48,380 nt of DNA, taken from positions 1 to 48,380 of the forward strand of contig JALHHH010000034.1 in NCBI GenBank assembly GCA_022837485.1, written 5' to 3'. The notes under the pieces were generated by a model. That model searched no databases. It saw nothing but the letters and a program-made list of their open reading frames with translations, and was not told where the DNA came from. This stretch comes from Bacteroidales bacterium. GTDB lineage: Bacteria > Bacteroidota > Bacteroidia > Bacteroidales > Lentimicrobiaceae. The position numbers and the translations under genes were made by a program. Positions 17,242-26,275 of the stretch are shown in pieces; within the stretch, counting starts at the first letter, position 1; each line of letters opens with the position of its first letter.

Positions 17242-17257
17242 ATTAACCGCCAGGTAT

Positions 17258-18028
17258 ATGAGCTCCAAGCGATACGGACTTATCGGCCGAACCCTCAGTC
17301 ATTCATTTTCGCGAGATTACTTTATCCAAAAATTTGAAGCCGGGAGCATCGATGCCGAATACCTGCTTTTTGAACTCGACGACATCAGCAGTATACACAA
17401 GCTTATTGCTTCCAATCCGTCGCTACAGGGTTTAAATGTTACAATTCCGTATAAAAAAGCAGTAATTCCTTTTCTTTCATGGCTTTCGCCGGAAGCAGAA
17501 GCCATTGGAGCAGTCAATACCATCGTTGTAGATGGCGTAAAGGATTCGCTTATTTTAAAGGGTTACAATACCGATGCCCCGGCATTTGCCTCTGAGGTGA
17601 GGGCCTTTACGGGCATGCACAGGGGAAAGGCTCTTGTTCTTGGTTCGGGAGGGGCTTCGGCGGCGGCGGTATATGCCCTGAATGCGATGGGCTGGATTGT
17701 TCAGGTTGTTAGTCGGGGGGCCGTTGCTCCGGGATCCGTCGGCTACGAGGAGCTTACACCGGAAGTGATTCGGCACTACCGCCTGATTGTAAACTGCACG
17801 CCTGCAGGTATGTATCCCGATATCAAAGAAATGCCGCCTCTGCAGGAGGAAGGAATTACTGCGGACCACTATCTGTTCGATATGATCTACAACCCCGGGG
17901 TTACCCATTTTATGGCAGCAGGCCTGAAGAAAGGGGCCCGGGTAATGAACGGTTCGGGTATGCTGCGTCTTCAGGCCGAGCTTTCGTGGCAGCTCTGGCT
18001 GGCAGGAAACGCTCACGAGAAGCAATAA
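17258..18028 (+). CDS. aroE: Shikimate dehydrogenase
   Basis: A 256-residue AroE that reduces 3-dehydroshikimate to shikimate with NADPH in aromatic amino-acid synthesis. Substrate-binding LSHSFS (13-18), catalytic Lys66 in NVTIPYKK, Asp106 in GYNTDA, and the cofactor glycine loop LGSGGASAA are all present, as is the late NGSGMLRLQAE segment. Length is slightly short but normal for the family in Bacteroidota. It follows the TPR gene by 16 bases, and its last 16 bases overlap the 3' end of the convergent response regulator gene. Confidence 0.95.
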   Translation: MSSKRYGLIGRTLSHSFSRDYFIQKFEAGSIDAEYLLFELDDISSIHKLIASNPSLQGLNVTIPYKKAVIPFLSWLSPEAEAIGAVNTIVVDGVKDSLILKGYNTDAPAFASEVRAFTGMHRGKALVLGSGGASAAAVYALNAMGWIVQVVSRGAVAPGSVGYEELTPEVIRHYRLIVNCTPAGMYPDIKEMPPLQEEGITADHYLFDMIYNPGVTHFMAAGLKKGARVMNGSGMLRLQAELSWQLWLAGNAHEKQ

Positions 18029-18693
18029 CCGACGCCTTTGATGGTGCGTATGCTGCCGGTGCCGGTTTTCTCCCTGATTTTGCGGATGTGAACGTCGATG
18101 GTCCGCTCTCCTACCACCACATCGTTACCCCATACACCCGTGAATATCTCGTCCCGGGTAAATACTTTTCCCGGTTTCGAGGCCAGCAGCACAAGAAGCT
18201 CGAACTCTTTGCGCGATAAATCGGTTTCTATCCCGTTTCGAATTACTATGTAGCGTTCGCGATCGATTTCCAGATCGCCGTAAACAAGTCTGGCAGGCTC
18301 TTCCCGGCCTGAAGGATTGCGCCTGAGCAGTGCCCTTACCCTGCTGATGAATACTCTTGGCCTTACCGGCTTCCGGATGTAGTCGTCGGCTCCGGCTTCA
18401 AAACCCTCTATCTGTGAGAGATCTTCGCCCCTGGCCGAAAGGAATGCAATAACCGTTCGGCCCATGTCGGGAAGGCTGCGGATCCGGCGGCAGGTTTCAT
18501 AACCGTCGTTGCCCGGCATCATCACATCCAGGATAATGAGATCGGGCCGAAATGTTGCTGCCAGAGCCACCGCCTCTTCACCGTTTCGTGCACAATGAAC
18601 CGAAAAACCCTCCTTCCTGAGATTGTAAGCCAGAAATTCCAAAATATCCGCTTCATCATCAACAAGCATTATTGACGGCACATTCCTTTCCAT
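18013..18693 (-). CDS. OmpR/PhoB-family response regulator
   Basis: A 226-residue two-component response regulator. The receiver domain (1-120) has the acidic pair Asp12/Asp13, phosphoacceptor Asp56 in LIILDVMMPGNDG, the switch Ser86 and Lys108 in IRKPVRP. The C-terminal winged helix (about 130-226) ends with IDVHIRKIREKTG and IRTIKGVGYCFS, typical of the PhoB class. No sensor kinase is adjacent, so its signal is unknown; a kinase could lie elsewhere. The 3' end overlaps aroE on the opposite strand. Confidence 0.93.
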   Translation of the reverse strand: MERNVPSIMLVDDEADILEFLAYNLRKEGFSVHCARNGEEAVALAATFRPDLIILDVMMPGNDGYETCRRIRSLPDMGRTVIAFLSARGEDLSQIEGFEAGADDYIRKPVRPRVFISRVRALLRRNPSGREEPARLVYGDLEIDRERYIVIRNGIETDLSRKEFELLVLLASKPGKVFTRDEIFTGVWGNDVVVGERTIDVHIRKIREKTGTGSIRTIKGVGYCFS

Positions 18694-18817
18694 CCGTTTC
18701 GGTTTTTTAAAACAGTGCCAAATTATAGCCTGTACGTAAATTTATTGTAAAGTGAATGTTAACATTGTGTTTCCTTTCGCGGTTTTGCTGAAAACCCCCT
18801 CAAAATCGTAAAACGGG

Positions 18818-18848
18818 TTGCGAATTTCGAATAAAACTTGTAGGTTTG
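18818..18848 (+). promoter_or_regulatory. Promoter (TTG, 20-base spacer, TAGGTTTG)
   Basis: TTG at 18818-18820 and TAGGTTTG at 18841-18848 form a near-consensus Bacteroidota promoter. The predicted start is near 18855, about 43 bases before the ATG at 18898. Confidence 0.55.
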
Positions 18849-18897
18849 ACTCTCCCGTAATCTGCCTCAGCGGCGGAATAAACTTTTTGCTGTTCAG

Positions 18898-19440
18898 ATG
18901 AATAACTCCGGTGAAATTTTCCAGGCTGTACCTCCGGAAGGAAGCAGACTTCAGATTAGTCAACCCTCTGCAGGCATCACACGACTGTCGATTCCCCGCG
19001 AAGGGTTTTCGATGAAAGGCGTTTTTATCCTTTCGGTGATATTTTTCTGGATGATGATGATTCTGGCCTGGATGCTGCTGCTGATCCCGCTGGGCTGGGG
19101 ATGGGCCTTGCTTTCCGTTCCTTTCTGGCTGCTCTCTGTTATCAGTTTAAGGATTGCCTGGAAGATGCTGTTTTCCTTTCAATCCGTTGAAGTTGGAAAC
19201 GGAAGCCTGACCCTTAAAAAGACAAAGGGAAAGGTAACCGCTGCTGCAGTTTTTAGCCTGGACGAAATTGAAGCAGTGATGCTGGTAGAGGGTACATACC
19301 GTACACTGGCAGGTATTTCACGCAAAGGCATTTACCCGGCAATTATCCGGAATGGAGAAGCTTTTTCGGTGGGAGAACGCTGCAGCCGAAGCGAAAAACA
19401 GTGGATCGTTGAAGTTTTGAAGCGTTTAACTTTAAAATAA
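18898..19440 (+). CDS. Membrane protein with PH-like soluble part
   Basis: A 180-residue protein with two close membrane helices (about 40-63 and 66-90) flanked by soluble beta-rich sequence. The C-terminal part (FSFQSVEVGNGSLTLKKTKGK, FSLDEIEAVMLVEGTY, IIRNGEAFSVGE) resembles bacterial PH-domain membrane proteins, but this is a weak, by-eye match. It is the first gene of a three-gene operon: 8 bases before a cyclase-like gene and then the NAD(P)HX repair gene. It could anchor or sense something for the cyclase-like protein, which is inference only. Confidence 0.7.
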   Translation: MNNSGEIFQAVPPEGSRLQISQPSAGITRLSIPREGFSMKGVFILSVIFFWMMMILAWMLLLIPLGWGWALLSVPFWLLSVISLRIAWKMLFSFQSVEVGNGSLTLKKTKGKVTAAAVFSLDEIEAVMLVEGTYRTLAGISRKGIYPAIIRNGEAFSVGERCSRSEKQWIVEVLKRLTLK

Positions 19441-19448
19441 GAATATTC

Positions 19449-20381
19449 ATGAAAAATCATATCAAATCACTCGACCATGAAGCCATTCGTACCATACTTA
19501 TGGCAAACGATAAACGGGTGATCTTCGAAAAAACAAATGTTGTTCCCGATGAAATGGAACTCCTTGCCGAATTGGAGAATTGCATTGGTATTAAAGACAT
19601 TAATCCGAAATCGGTGTTGGGGCTCGATATATATCAGTACAGTTCGTACGGTGAGTTTGAACAAATGCTGATTCCTTTTCTGTTTAAAACCATTCTAAAT
19701 ACTACCATAGACCTCTGCATCGAAAATCACCCTTTTATCTTCCAGAATTATACCCGTGAGAACATCCTTAAGAGCTTTATCAGCACGGGAGACGGCGGTT
19801 TTCTGATTTTCGACACCCCCCTGCACTCCTTGCTTTTCGCCTGCAATTATGCCATCGTACTCCGAATCTACAATGCATTTCACTTCTTTCCCAGACTACG
19901 GAAAATCATTGGCGGCATCAGCACAAGGTATGCAATTACGTTTGATAAAATCTATCGCTTTGACGATAATCATTATGGCCGGGCCATCATTAACAACTCC
20001 CGTATCCTTTCGCGTGACAGCCTGAACCGTTGCCTGATAGATGAGCATGTACACCGCTGGTTTACCGTGAATATGGACGGAATGGAAAACCTGCAGGTGC
20101 TCACCATCGACGATATCGCACACATTCAGGATTTCAGCGAATACGATGTGCTTCCGCTGGCGACCAGATCCGATAAAATATTCGGCCGTGAGTCGAGCCG
20201 GCGCGAAGGAATCATCAATTCCGATATCCTAAAGATCGGAAAAATAAAAGCGAAGGAAACCGATATCAGCATCTACAACCTGCACCTGCAGGTATGCCTG
20301 AGCCTGGTTAACAACGACGACGAATCCCAGAATAAGATTGTTACCGTTAGCCTGGGCAACCTGAATACAACCGGTATCTGA
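19449..20381 (+). CDS. Divergent class III nucleotide cyclase-like protein
   Basis: A 310-residue cytoplasmic protein with the layout of a class III adenylate/guanylate cyclase domain between about residues 54 and 205. The first metal position is Asp60 in GLDIYQYSSYG, the second Asp115 in STGDGGFLIF. The segment GRAIINNSRILSR (177-189) parallels the GxxxNxxxR stretch of cyclases: Arg185 aligns, but the usual Asn position is Ile181, with Asn182-183 beside it. LIDEH follows, as in LVSE of cyclases. N- and C-terminal extensions (1-50, 210-310) have no recognised domain. It could make a cyclic nucleotide or be a non-catalytic nucleotide sensor. It lies in an operon with the membrane protein upstream and the NAD(P)HX repair enzyme downstream. 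Confidence 0.6.
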   Translation: MKNHIKSLDHEAIRTILMANDKRVIFEKTNVVPDEMELLAELENCIGIKDINPKSVLGLDIYQYSSYGEFEQMLIPFLFKTILNTTIDLCIENHPFIFQNYTRENILKSFISTGDGGFLIFDTPLHSLLFACNYAIVLRIYNAFHFFPRLRKIIGGISTRYAITFDKIYRFDDNHYGRAIINNSRILSRDSLNRCLIDEHVHRWFTVNMDGMENLQVLTIDDIAHIQDFSEYDVLPLATRSDKIFGRESSRREGIINSDILKIGKIKAKETDISIYNLHLQVCLSLVNNDDESQNKIVTVSLGNLNTTGI

Positions 20382-20410
20382 AGTCGGAAAAACGTTAAAC
20401 CGATCCTGCT

Positions 20411-21928
20411 ATGTGTGCATTGAAAATACTGCCCGTTGAAAAAATCAGGGAAGCCGATGCGTTTACAATCAAAAATGAACCGGTTACCTCCGCCAGGCTT
20501 ATGGAACGGGCCGCCACGGCCTGCTACAGATGGATTTTAAAAAAGATTCCTTACGGGAAACGCATCCGCGTAATTTGCGGTATGGGAAATAACGGGGGCG
20601 ATGGACTCGTAATTGCACGTCTTTTTCATAATGCCGGATTTGCGGTAGATGTGTTTGTTTTACGGCATGCCGATAAGGCATCGGATGATTTTGACCTGAA
20701 TTTCAACCTTCTCGCAAATCTTCCCGGATTGGTTATTACCGATATTTTTGAACAGGATTCAACCATCGATCTGGATGAGGACGACCTTGTGATTGATGCT
20801 ATACTCGGCTCCGGACTAAGCCGGCCGGCAGCCGGACTTATTGCCGATGTTATTGGTCAAATCAACGACAGCGGGGCACTGGTAATAGCTATTGACATTC
20901 CCTCGGGGCTTTTTGCCGATACTGCCGTTAGTCCGGGCAGCAAAGCAGTTGTGCAGGCCGATTACACCCTAACGTTCCAGGCGCCCAAGCTGGCGTTTTT
21001 TATGCCTGAGAATGAACAATATACCGGCAAATGGAAGGTGCTCGATATCGGATTGCATCCCGATTATATCGATAACTGCAGCTGCAACCATATGTTACTG
21101 ACCAAAGCCGACTGCCGCAGCCTGTACCGTGAACGGCCGCGTTTTGCCCATAAAGGCAATTTCGGCCATGCAATGCTGATAGCCGGAAGTACAGGGAAAT
21201 TTGGTGCCGCCGTCCTGGCTTCCCATGCCTGCCTGCGGTCGGGAGCAGGACTTCTTACGGTTCACCTGCCTTCCGACGGTTTTATGGTGATGCAGACATC
21301 GCTGCCCGAAGCTATGGTCAGCATTGATCCGGAAGAGTCTTTTTTTTCAACGCTGCCCCGCCTGGATGTGTACAAAGCCATTGGCACTGGTCCTGGTATT
21401 GGAATGGAACAGCAAACCATGGCCGCATTCAAATTGCTGATACAGGAAGCCCGTGTTCCCCTGGTGCTGGATGCAGATGCGCTCAATATTCTGGGTGAAA
21501 ACAAGACCTGGCTGTCGTTTCTGCCTCCGGGAAGCATTCTTACTCCGCATATCAAAGAGTTTGAACGCCTGGCCGGACCGGTTTCGAACCATTTCGACCG
21601 CATCGGGCTGCTGCGCGCGTTTGCAATGCGGTATAAACTTTACGTCGTACTGAAAGGAGCATATTCTGCGATAGCAACGCCCGATGGTACCATCTTCTTT
21701 AATTCTACCGGAAACCCGGGAATGGCTGCCGGAGGCAGTGGCGACGTACTAACGGGCATCATACTGGGTTTGCTTACATCCGGATATCCGGCCAGGGATG
21801 CCTGTTTGCTTGGTGTTTGGCTGCACGGAAAGGCCGGCGACATCGCTGCCGGTTCCATGGGCTATGAAGCATTGCTGCCGCGCGATATCATCCGGAATCT
21901 GGGCAAGGCGTTTCTGAGCATACGATAA
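20411..21928 (+). CDS. nnrDE: Bifunctional NAD(P)H-hydrate epimerase/dehydratase
   Basis: A 505-residue metabolite-repair enzyme that restores NAD(P)H damaged to hydrates. The N-terminal YjeF epimerase domain (1-215) has GNNGGDGLVIAR near residue 58 and IDIPSGL near 160. The C-terminal ADP/ATP-dependent dehydratase domain (about 225-500) has KGNFGHAMLIAGS, GPGIGMEQQT, LDADALNI and GNPGMAAGGSGDVLTG, all diagnostic. The full length is standard. It is the last gene of an operon with the cyclase-like gene, 29 bases apart, and is followed by a strong hairpin. Confidence 0.96.
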   Translation: MCALKILPVEKIREADAFTIKNEPVTSARLMERAATACYRWILKKIPYGKRIRVICGMGNNGGDGLVIARLFHNAGFAVDVFVLRHADKASDDFDLNFNLLANLPGLVITDIFEQDSTIDLDEDDLVIDAILGSGLSRPAAGLIADVIGQINDSGALVIAIDIPSGLFADTAVSPGSKAVVQADYTLTFQAPKLAFFMPENEQYTGKWKVLDIGLHPDYIDNCSCNHMLLTKADCRSLYRERPRFAHKGNFGHAMLIAGSTGKFGAAVLASHACLRSGAGLLTVHLPSDGFMVMQTSLPEAMVSIDPEESFFSTLPRLDVYKAIGTGPGIGMEQQTMAAFKLLIQEARVPLVLDADALNILGENKTWLSFLPPGSILTPHIKEFERLAGPVSNHFDRIGLLRAFAMRYKLYVVLKGAYSAIATPDGTIFFNSTGNPGMAAGGSGDVLTGIILGLLTSGYPARDACLLGVWLHGKAGDIAAGSMGYEALLPRDIIRNLGKAFLSIR

Positions 21929-21949
21929 AACTCCGGACTCTGCATACGA

Positions 21950-21987
21950 AAACAGCTAACCCCGCCTTGCTGAGGAGTTAGCTGTTT
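21950..21987. terminator. Bidirectional hairpin between nnrDE and parE
   Basis: Perfect 11-base inverted repeat AAACAGCTAAC (21950-21960) and GTTAGCTGTTT (21977-21987) with a 16-base loop, between two convergent genes. A and T runs at the stem ends suit termination in both directions. Confidence 0.7.
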
Positions 21988-22008
21988 ATAATGAATAATA
22001 TTATCGGG

Positions 22009-23892
22009 TTACACCGTAACATCTTCCTTTACAATATCCTCTTCCATGCGGAGGTTATCCATAATAAAGGTTTGGCGGTCGGGTGTGTTTCGGCCCATGT
22101 AAAAGCTAAGAATTTCGGGGATTTCCGACGATTTGCGCAGAATAACCGGATCCAGTCTCATGTTGATGCCGATAAAATCCTTGAATTCGTCCGGCGAAAT
22201 CTCTCCCAGTCCTTTAAAACGGGTAATCTCAGGATTGGGGCTGAGTTCGGCTATGGCTGACTGCCGCTCCTCTTCCGAATAGCAGTAGATTGTTTTTTTC
22301 TTATTACGAACCCTGAAAAGAGGGGTTTGCAGAATATACAAATGCCCTGTTTTAACCACATCGGGATAAAACTGAAGAAAAAAGGTTAGCAGCAGCATGC
22401 GGATGTGCATTCCGTCGACGTCGGCATCGGTTGCAATCACAATGTTGTTGTATCTGAGATTTTCAACGCCCTCTTCAATGTTAAGGGCCGATTGCAACAG
22501 GTTGAACTCGTCGTTTTCGTACACCACGCGTTTGGTTAGCCCGTAGCAGTTGAGCGGTTTCCCCCTCAGGCTGAAAACGGCCTGTGTGTTAACATCCCTC
22601 GATTTGGTGATGGATCCGCTGGCTGAGTCGCCCTCGGTGATAAACAGGGTGGTGTCGAGGCGGCGGCTGTCGTTGCTGTTGTAATGAATTCTGCAGTCGC
22701 GCAGTTTTTTGTTGTGCAGACTTACCTTTTTCACGCTCTCCTTTGCCAGCTTCTTGATGTTGGCAAATTCCTTGCGTTCTTTTTCGCTCTGCATGATTTT
22801 TCGCAGCAGGGCTTCAGCAACATCCGCATTCATGTGCAGATAGTTGTCGAGCTGTTTTTTCAGGATGTCGGTTACATAATTGCGGATGCCCTGACCATCG
22901 GGTTCCATCAGCTGCGAACCCAGCTTGGTTTTCGTTTGCGACTCAAACACGGGTTCCTGCACTTTAATGCTTACTGCTGCGATCAGCGATTGCCTCACGT
23001 CGCTGGGCTCGAAGTCTTTTTTATAGAACTCGCGGACAGTCTTAACTATAGCTTCGCGAAAAGCAGCCTGGTGGGTACCTCCCTGGGTGGTATGCTGCCC
23101 GTTTACAAAGGAGTAGTATTCCTCTCCGTACTGACGGGCGCTGTGGGTAAACGCACATTCAAAATCCTCATCCTTAATCTGAATGATGGGATAAATAATC
23201 TGGTTGCCGTTGATGTTGCGCCCAAGTAGGTCGAGCAGACCGTTTTTGGCCTGCATTCGGGCGCCGTTGTACCAGATGGTAAGACCGTTGTTCAGGAAAA
23301 CATAATTCCATAGCATCTGCTCGATGTATTCCGAAATAAAATGATAATGTCCGAATACATCTTCATCGGGAATAAAGCTGATAATGGTTCCGCTCCTGAG
23401 CTGACAAGGCTCCTCGGGATGATCGGTGACAATCTCACCCCTGACAAAATCCACAATCTTGGTTTTACCTTCCCGGATGCTTTGGGCAGTAAAGCTTCGC
23501 GAAAGCGCATTCACGGCTTTTGAGCCGACTCCGTTCAGCCCGACGGCTTTCTTGAAAACCTTGGAGTCGTATTTTGCTCCGGTATTGATTTTGGATACAC
23601 AGTCGATAACTTTTCCCAGAGGCATACCCCGACCGTAGTCACGAATTGTAACACGTTGATCCTTAATGGCAACTTCAATGGTGCGACCGTTGCCCATTAC
23701 AAATTCATCGATGGAGTTGTCGATAATCTCTTTAATAAGTACATAGATTCCATCGTCCTGGGATGAGCCGTCACCCAGTTTGCCGATATACATTCCGGGC
23801 CGAAGCCGTATGTGTTCCTTCCAGTCGAGTGTAATTACCGTATCGTCGGAGTACTGACCAGGTGTACTCTGAGTATATTCCAATTCTTCCAT
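22009..23892 (-). CDS. parE: DNA topoisomerase IV/gyrase subunit B-type protein
   Basis: A 627-residue type IIA topoisomerase ATPase subunit. The GHKL ATPase has the catalytic Glu55 and Asn59 in KEIIDNSIDEF and GLNGVGSKAVNALS; the Toprim domain has FITEGDSASGS and IATDADVDGMHIR. The shorter length and C-terminus fit ParE rather than GyrB, though the distinction needs alignment. ATG at 23892 (MEELEYTQ) is preferred over the open frame to 23979, and a TATCTTTG promoter box ends 7 bases before it, predicting a leaderless mRNA. ParC, its partner, is not in the window. It is convergent with nnrDE and ends at a shared hairpin. Confidence 0.92.
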   Translation of the reverse strand: MEELEYTQSTPGQYSDDTVITLDWKEHIRLRPGMYIGKLGDGSSQDDGIYVLIKEIIDNSIDEFVMGNGRTIEVAIKDQRVTIRDYGRGMPLGKVIDCVSKINTGAKYDSKVFKKAVGLNGVGSKAVNALSRSFTAQSIREGKTKIVDFVRGEIVTDHPEEPCQLRSGTIISFIPDEDVFGHYHFISEYIEQMLWNYVFLNNGLTIWYNGARMQAKNGLLDLLGRNINGNQIIYPIIQIKDEDFECAFTHSARQYGEEYYSFVNGQHTTQGGTHQAAFREAIVKTVREFYKKDFEPSDVRQSLIAAVSIKVQEPVFESQTKTKLGSQLMEPDGQGIRNYVTDILKKQLDNYLHMNADVAEALLRKIMQSEKERKEFANIKKLAKESVKKVSLHNKKLRDCRIHYNSNDSRRLDTTLFITEGDSASGSITKSRDVNTQAVFSLRGKPLNCYGLTKRVVYENDEFNLLQSALNIEEGVENLRYNNIVIATDADVDGMHIRMLLLTFFLQFYPDVVKTGHLYILQTPLFRVRNKKKTIYCYSEEERQSAIAELSPNPEITRFKGLGEISPDEFKDFIGINMRLDPVILRKSSEIPEILSFYMGRNTPDRQTFIMDNLRMEEDIVKEDVTV

Positions 23893-23898
23893 AGGCTG

Positions 23899-23906
23899 CA
23901 AAGATA
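23899..23906 (-). promoter_or_regulatory. Promoter box TATCTTTG at parE start
   Basis: Matches TAnnTTTG on the minus strand, with its last base 7 bases before the ATG at 23892. If used, the transcript begins at the start codon. Confidence 0.5.
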
Positions 23907-24101
23907 AAGTAAACCAAAGAAAATGGCAGGGGGGTGTTGAAAGTTTAAGCGTTTTGTTGATATGTTCCCCGATTAGCATCTGAAAAGGATTTTTTCAGGC
24001 TTTTTTATTCACTTTCAGGGCATTCTGATATTGTCCGGGATGCTGTTGCTGTTCCGGAAATCGAATTGGGTATGATGTGGGATGTCGGAATTTTGGCTGA
24101 A

Positions 24102-24974
24102 TCAGGGTGATTCGGGTTTGAGTACCCAGGCTCCGGGAAATTTTTGCTGTATGGCAGGTAATTGTTTCTGTGCTTCCGGTTCGGAAGGGTAGGAGGCAAT
24201 GGCTATCCGGAAATTGGATCCCGACAGCAGCAGCCTGGCATCGCTGTATCCTGCGCTTCTCAGCCGGGCAACTTCGGAGTTGGCTTTTTCAAGGGTATTA
24301 AGAGAGCCTGTGATGATAAAAAACTGCGGTATGCCGGAGGCTGAAGGGGCATCTGCAGCCGCCGGAACGGCTTCGGCCGGTTCGCTGCACGGGCGTGCTG
24401 TTCCTTCCGGATCGTCGCTTTCTCCGAACCACACGCAGGCATAATCTCCATAAATACCTATACCTATTGTTTTCCATGGCCTGGTCCACTTCCCGGTGTT
24501 TAAAAAGTACTCCTTCGTAATGCTTATGTTTGTCCACAGATCGAAGGCGTCTTCAGCCCCGGCGGGTTCTCCGGCTTCGTAAACGATTTCCCAGGCCGGC
24601 GACTTGTATGGCGTAAGCTCTCTGGGTTTGTTTGTCATACAGGCAATTCTCTTTTCATCACGGGCGTAACAGCATGGTTTCCAAGGTCCGCGCGACGACC
24701 AGCTGTGGGGGTTGCATCCGCCGAAATCGGGCCGGTTCATCGATAAATCCATCATGTGCACCCTGGCTACGTAACAGAGCGATTTGCTCAGGGTAAGCCC
24801 GGGAAGATTATTTACCCTCCGGTATTCCGAGATCAGTTCATACAACCTCTGTTCATCGTCCGAAACACAATGAATACCGGCATTCCCCCATATTGTATCC
24901 TGTGATTTCAGGGGCAAAGCGGTGAACAAAAAGGCAGTTGTCGTCAGAATGAAGAAAGCCCGGTAAAGGAGCAT
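24102..24974 (-). CDS. Exported CAP-domain protein with C-terminal SPOR domain
   Basis: A 290-residue exported protein. A signal peptide (1-24) is followed by a CAP/SCP-like domain (about 40-195) with LYELISEYRRVNNLPGL, a VHMMDL segment and CNPHSWS, EIVYEA and WTRPWKTIGIGIYGDYACVWFGE. A Pro/Ala-rich linker (about 196-215) leads to a SPOR domain (about 217-287), QFFIITGSLNTLEKANSEV to AIASYPSEPEAQ. SPOR domains bind denuded peptidoglycan at division sites. The combination suggests an envelope protein recruited to septal or cell-wall peptidoglycan. CAP domain activity is unknown. Four to six Cys residues in the CAP domain suggest disulfide bonds. Confidence 0.85.
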   Translation of the reverse strand: MLLYRAFFILTTTAFLFTALPLKSQDTIWGNAGIHCVSDDEQRLYELISEYRRVNNLPGLTLSKSLCYVARVHMMDLSMNRPDFGGCNPHSWSSRGPWKPCCYARDEKRIACMTNKPRELTPYKSPAWEIVYEAGEPAGAEDAFDLWTNISITKEYFLNTGKWTRPWKTIGIGIYGDYACVWFGESDDPEGTARPCSEPAEAVPAAADAPSASGIPQFFIITGSLNTLEKANSEVARLRSAGYSDARLLLSGSNFRIAIASYPSEPEAQKQLPAIQQKFPGAWVLKPESP

Positions 24975-25105
24975 CGTACTTTTTTTGTGTAAAAGTAAGG
25001 ATTAAAGGCCAAAAATTGTTTCTCGAATGGCAATTCGCATTCGTCAGACAGAAGGTACCCCCATAAATCGCCCGGTCCGATACCCTTCCGTATCTATGCA
25101 GTACC

Positions 25106-26275
25106 TCAGAACTGCTTTTCACATATAATTGAAAGAGCCATGGATTTGATCCTGCCTGCATCCCTTCTTCCGGGGATGTACTCGCGCAAGCGGGTGTTCG
25201 TTAGGCGACTAAATGCAACCATCTGATAGATTGTACCGGCCAGATATGCTGCCGATGCCGTTATGCCTGCCCCCGTCAGTCCATAAGCCGGGATCAGGGA
25301 GAAGCCAAGGACAACCGTAAATGCCAGTCCAATGGCTGAAGAAATAGTGTTGTGCCAGGGTTTTCCGCTGCCCGAAAAATAATGGCTGAACATCAGTGAA
25401 ACGGCAACGGCAACAATTCCGGGTGCCAGACTCAGTACTACATCGCCGGTGCGGCTGAAACCGGATCTGAAAACCAGTTCGAAAAATGCAGGCGGCAATA
25501 GCAGCAGTACAGACGTCGTCAACGCAGTAAAAATACCAGTGAATTTTATGAAATCGATGGTGATGCGGCGGCTGTATTCCGTATCCGGAGCATTGGAAAT
25601 CCGGGAATATTGAACCAGTGCGATGCTTTTTGAAATAATCCATACGCTCTCCGCAATCTGAACGCCGATGGAAAATACACCCAACGTAGCGCGGTCAAAG
25701 TATTTTTCAATGATATAATACCCCAGCCTGTAGTTGAAAAGCTGCATAAAACTGGCCGTTTGTATGTAGCCTCCGAATTTCAGCGTTTCGCGCACCACCG
25801 AAGCTTTCCATGCCGGGCCGCGGAAAAGTTCACGCATGTGCCCGCTGAAGCTTAATGGAACTGCCAGCCCAAGCGATACCATCATAGCCGCAACATAAGC
25901 CCCAACCTCTTTCCATCCGGCAGCAAAATAGAAAAGCAACAAGGTGCCAAACATTACGGCCGACTGAATAACTGCGGCCAGGTTGTAGGCCATCACACGC
26001 TCGCGCCCGAGCTGTACGTTCTGATTAATGGCGAATAATGCCTGAAGTATCGAAATTGCAGCCAGGGCTGCGGTCAGCTCTGCCGGAATAAGTCCCAATG
26101 CTTTGAGCAGCAGACTGCCTGCCACCGAAACAATCGTTGCCCATACCCACGATGGAGCCATCAGCTGGATCAGCGGATGCCGTGGTACCTGGTATACGAG
26201 TGCGCTTCCACCCATCAAAGCGCTGATCATTTGCAGTATACTGACTCCAAGAATAAGCAGCGATATGGTTCCCAT
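25106..26275 (-). CDS. Wzx-like polysaccharide flippase, N-terminally truncated
   Basis: A 389-residue membrane protein of the MOP flippase superfamily with about eleven helices. It lacks the normal first helix. The ATG at 26275 begins MGTISLLILGVSILQMISAL, which in homologues follows an ARSLGAEG motif. That motif is actually encoded just upstream in frame (IVWISARSLGAEG), but a TAA precedes it and no hydrophobic first helix appears in any frame there. The start lies 49 bases inside the 3' end of the formyltransferase/beta-propeller gene. It would move undecaprenyl-linked sugar across the inner membrane if functional. A deletion that removed its 5' end seems likely; alternatively translation starts at a non-standard codon. 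Function may therefore be lost. Confidence 0.75.
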   Translation of the reverse strand: MGTISLLILGVSILQMISALMGGSALVYQVPRHPLIQLMAPSWVWATIVSVAGSLLLKALGLIPAELTAALAAISILQALFAINQNVQLGRERVMAYNLAAVIQSAVMFGTLLLFYFAAGWKEVGAYVAAMMVSLGLAVPLSFSGHMRELFRGPAWKASVVRETLKFGGYIQTASFMQLFNYRLGYYIIEKYFDRATLGVFSIGVQIAESVWIISKSIALVQYSRISNAPDTEYSRRITIDFIKFTGIFTALTTSVLLLLPPAFFELVFRSGFSRTGDVVLSLAPGIVAVAVSLMFSHYFSGSGKPWHNTISSAIGLAFTVVLGFSLIPAYGLTGAGITASAAYLAGTIYQMVAFSRLTNTRLREYIPGRRDAGRIKSMALSIICEKQF

